A stretch of 34,494 bases of DNA, taken from positions 1-34,494 of the forward strand of contig NZ_JAEEGC010000105.1 of the NCBI RefSeq assembly GCF_019207025.1. Direction: 5' to 3'. Positions within the stretch are counted from its first letter, which is position 1. Each line of letters begins with the position of its first letter. Positions 34,287 to 34,494 of the stretch are shown one piece after another. Source of the stretch: Clostridium thailandense. Lineage in GTDB: Bacteria > Bacillota > Clostridia > Clostridiales > Clostridiaceae. Under the pieces are notes generated by a model. That model was given only the letters and a program-made list of their open reading frames with translations. It searched no databases and was not told the DNA's origin. Position numbers and translations under genes: made by a program.

Positions 34287-34494
34287 AGAGAACCACACCA
34301 GACACTTAACTTATACGCAGGGATATATTTACATTCTGGAAGACACATTTAAATACTTTTGATACAAGTCTTAGCTCATATTTTTGAAAAAGCTTAGAAG
34401 ATTTGATTGGTTAAAAGTCTAAATGACTTTTAACGAGCAACTTATCAATGGTAATTGATAAGTTGGTCCGACTGAGCAGAGCGAGTTATCAAAG
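34287..34494 (+). repeat. Long-hairpin element E (type II, forward), incomplete at window end, enlarged loop
   Basis: The left arm matches element C closely (GACACTTAACTTATACGCAG and the following GGGATATATTTACATTCTGG). At the apex the standard 17-nt loop is replaced by about 75 nt. This contains two perfect mini-hairpins: GTTAAAAGT/ACTTTTAAC (34410-34434) and CAACTTATCAAT/ATTGATAAGTTG with a GGTA loop (34438-34465). The family closing sequence GAGTTATCAAAG returns at the last bases of the window. The right arm lies outside. Confidence 0.75.

Noticed and set aside
9901..34494. The repeated loop cores as a CRISPR array
   Set aside because: The cores are kilobases apart, lie in both orientations and sit within long palindromes. 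There are no regularly spaced short repeats with unique spacers.

Overview
The window looks like chromosomal DNA of a low-GC, anaerobic, spore-former-type Firmicute, most likely a cluster I Clostridium. The DNA is very AT-rich and most genes have strong AGGAGG-type ribosome binding sites. The gene set includes a bifunctional AdhE, an ATP-dependent PEP carboxykinase, MurT/GatD, a CWB2-repeat cell-wall protein and a clostridial FtsH paralogue. I do not assign a species.

Layout. The left edge (1-73) carries a textbook stable-RNA promoter and a boxA-like leader pointing off the window on the minus strand, probably an rRNA operon. A long leader with Rex-like operators precedes adhE (813-3431, +), followed by tRNA-Leu(UAA). 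Minus-strand uppP, pckA and an EamA transporter come next. Then murT-gatD (+, lipid II amidation), a polysaccharide deacetylase (-), a tandem pair of HTH-TPR regulators (-), a small YtxH-like gene, rnhA and a DUF1232 gene (-), and a short ftsH paralogue (+). A minus-strand block follows: rhomboid protease, HD-GYP, a small acidic protein; one small plus-strand anchored protein; then a Fur-family regulator with an MntP-family exporter, a YgjP-type metallopeptidase and a CtpA protease. The right third is envelope-directed: a MacA-MacB-type ABC efflux operon, a 1131-residue CWB2/Ig-like surface protein, and a divergent secreted transglutaminase-like protein.

Most unusual content. Five very long, nearly self-complementary elements (about 260-290 bp each) sit at 9901-10187, 17850-18108, 18235-18506, 33909-34169 and from 34287 past the right edge. 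The four complete ones share the apical loop TGTTTGAGGYACGAGTT. Their arms differ between copies but change on both sides together, so pairing is kept. They fall into two subtypes. Twice they occur as the same head-to-head pair (type I reversed, hairpin-like spacer, type II forward). Single copy A, and the outer left flank of the D-E pair, look as if they had entered the loop of ordinary terminator hairpins whose empty relatives are also present (14026-14071 and 28725-28762). An orphan loop core lies beside tRNA-Leu. I cannot match this family to a named RNA or mobile element. It is the best candidate here for an undescribed system: a terminator-targeting MITE-like palindrome, a structured RNA, or both.

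How the genes work together: adhE and pckA handle redox and carbon flow. uppP, murT-gatD, the deacetylase, the CWB2 protein, CtpA, the transglutaminase-like protein and the ABC exporter all act on the cell envelope. The HTH-TPR pair, HD-GYP and Fur-family proteins are regulatory.
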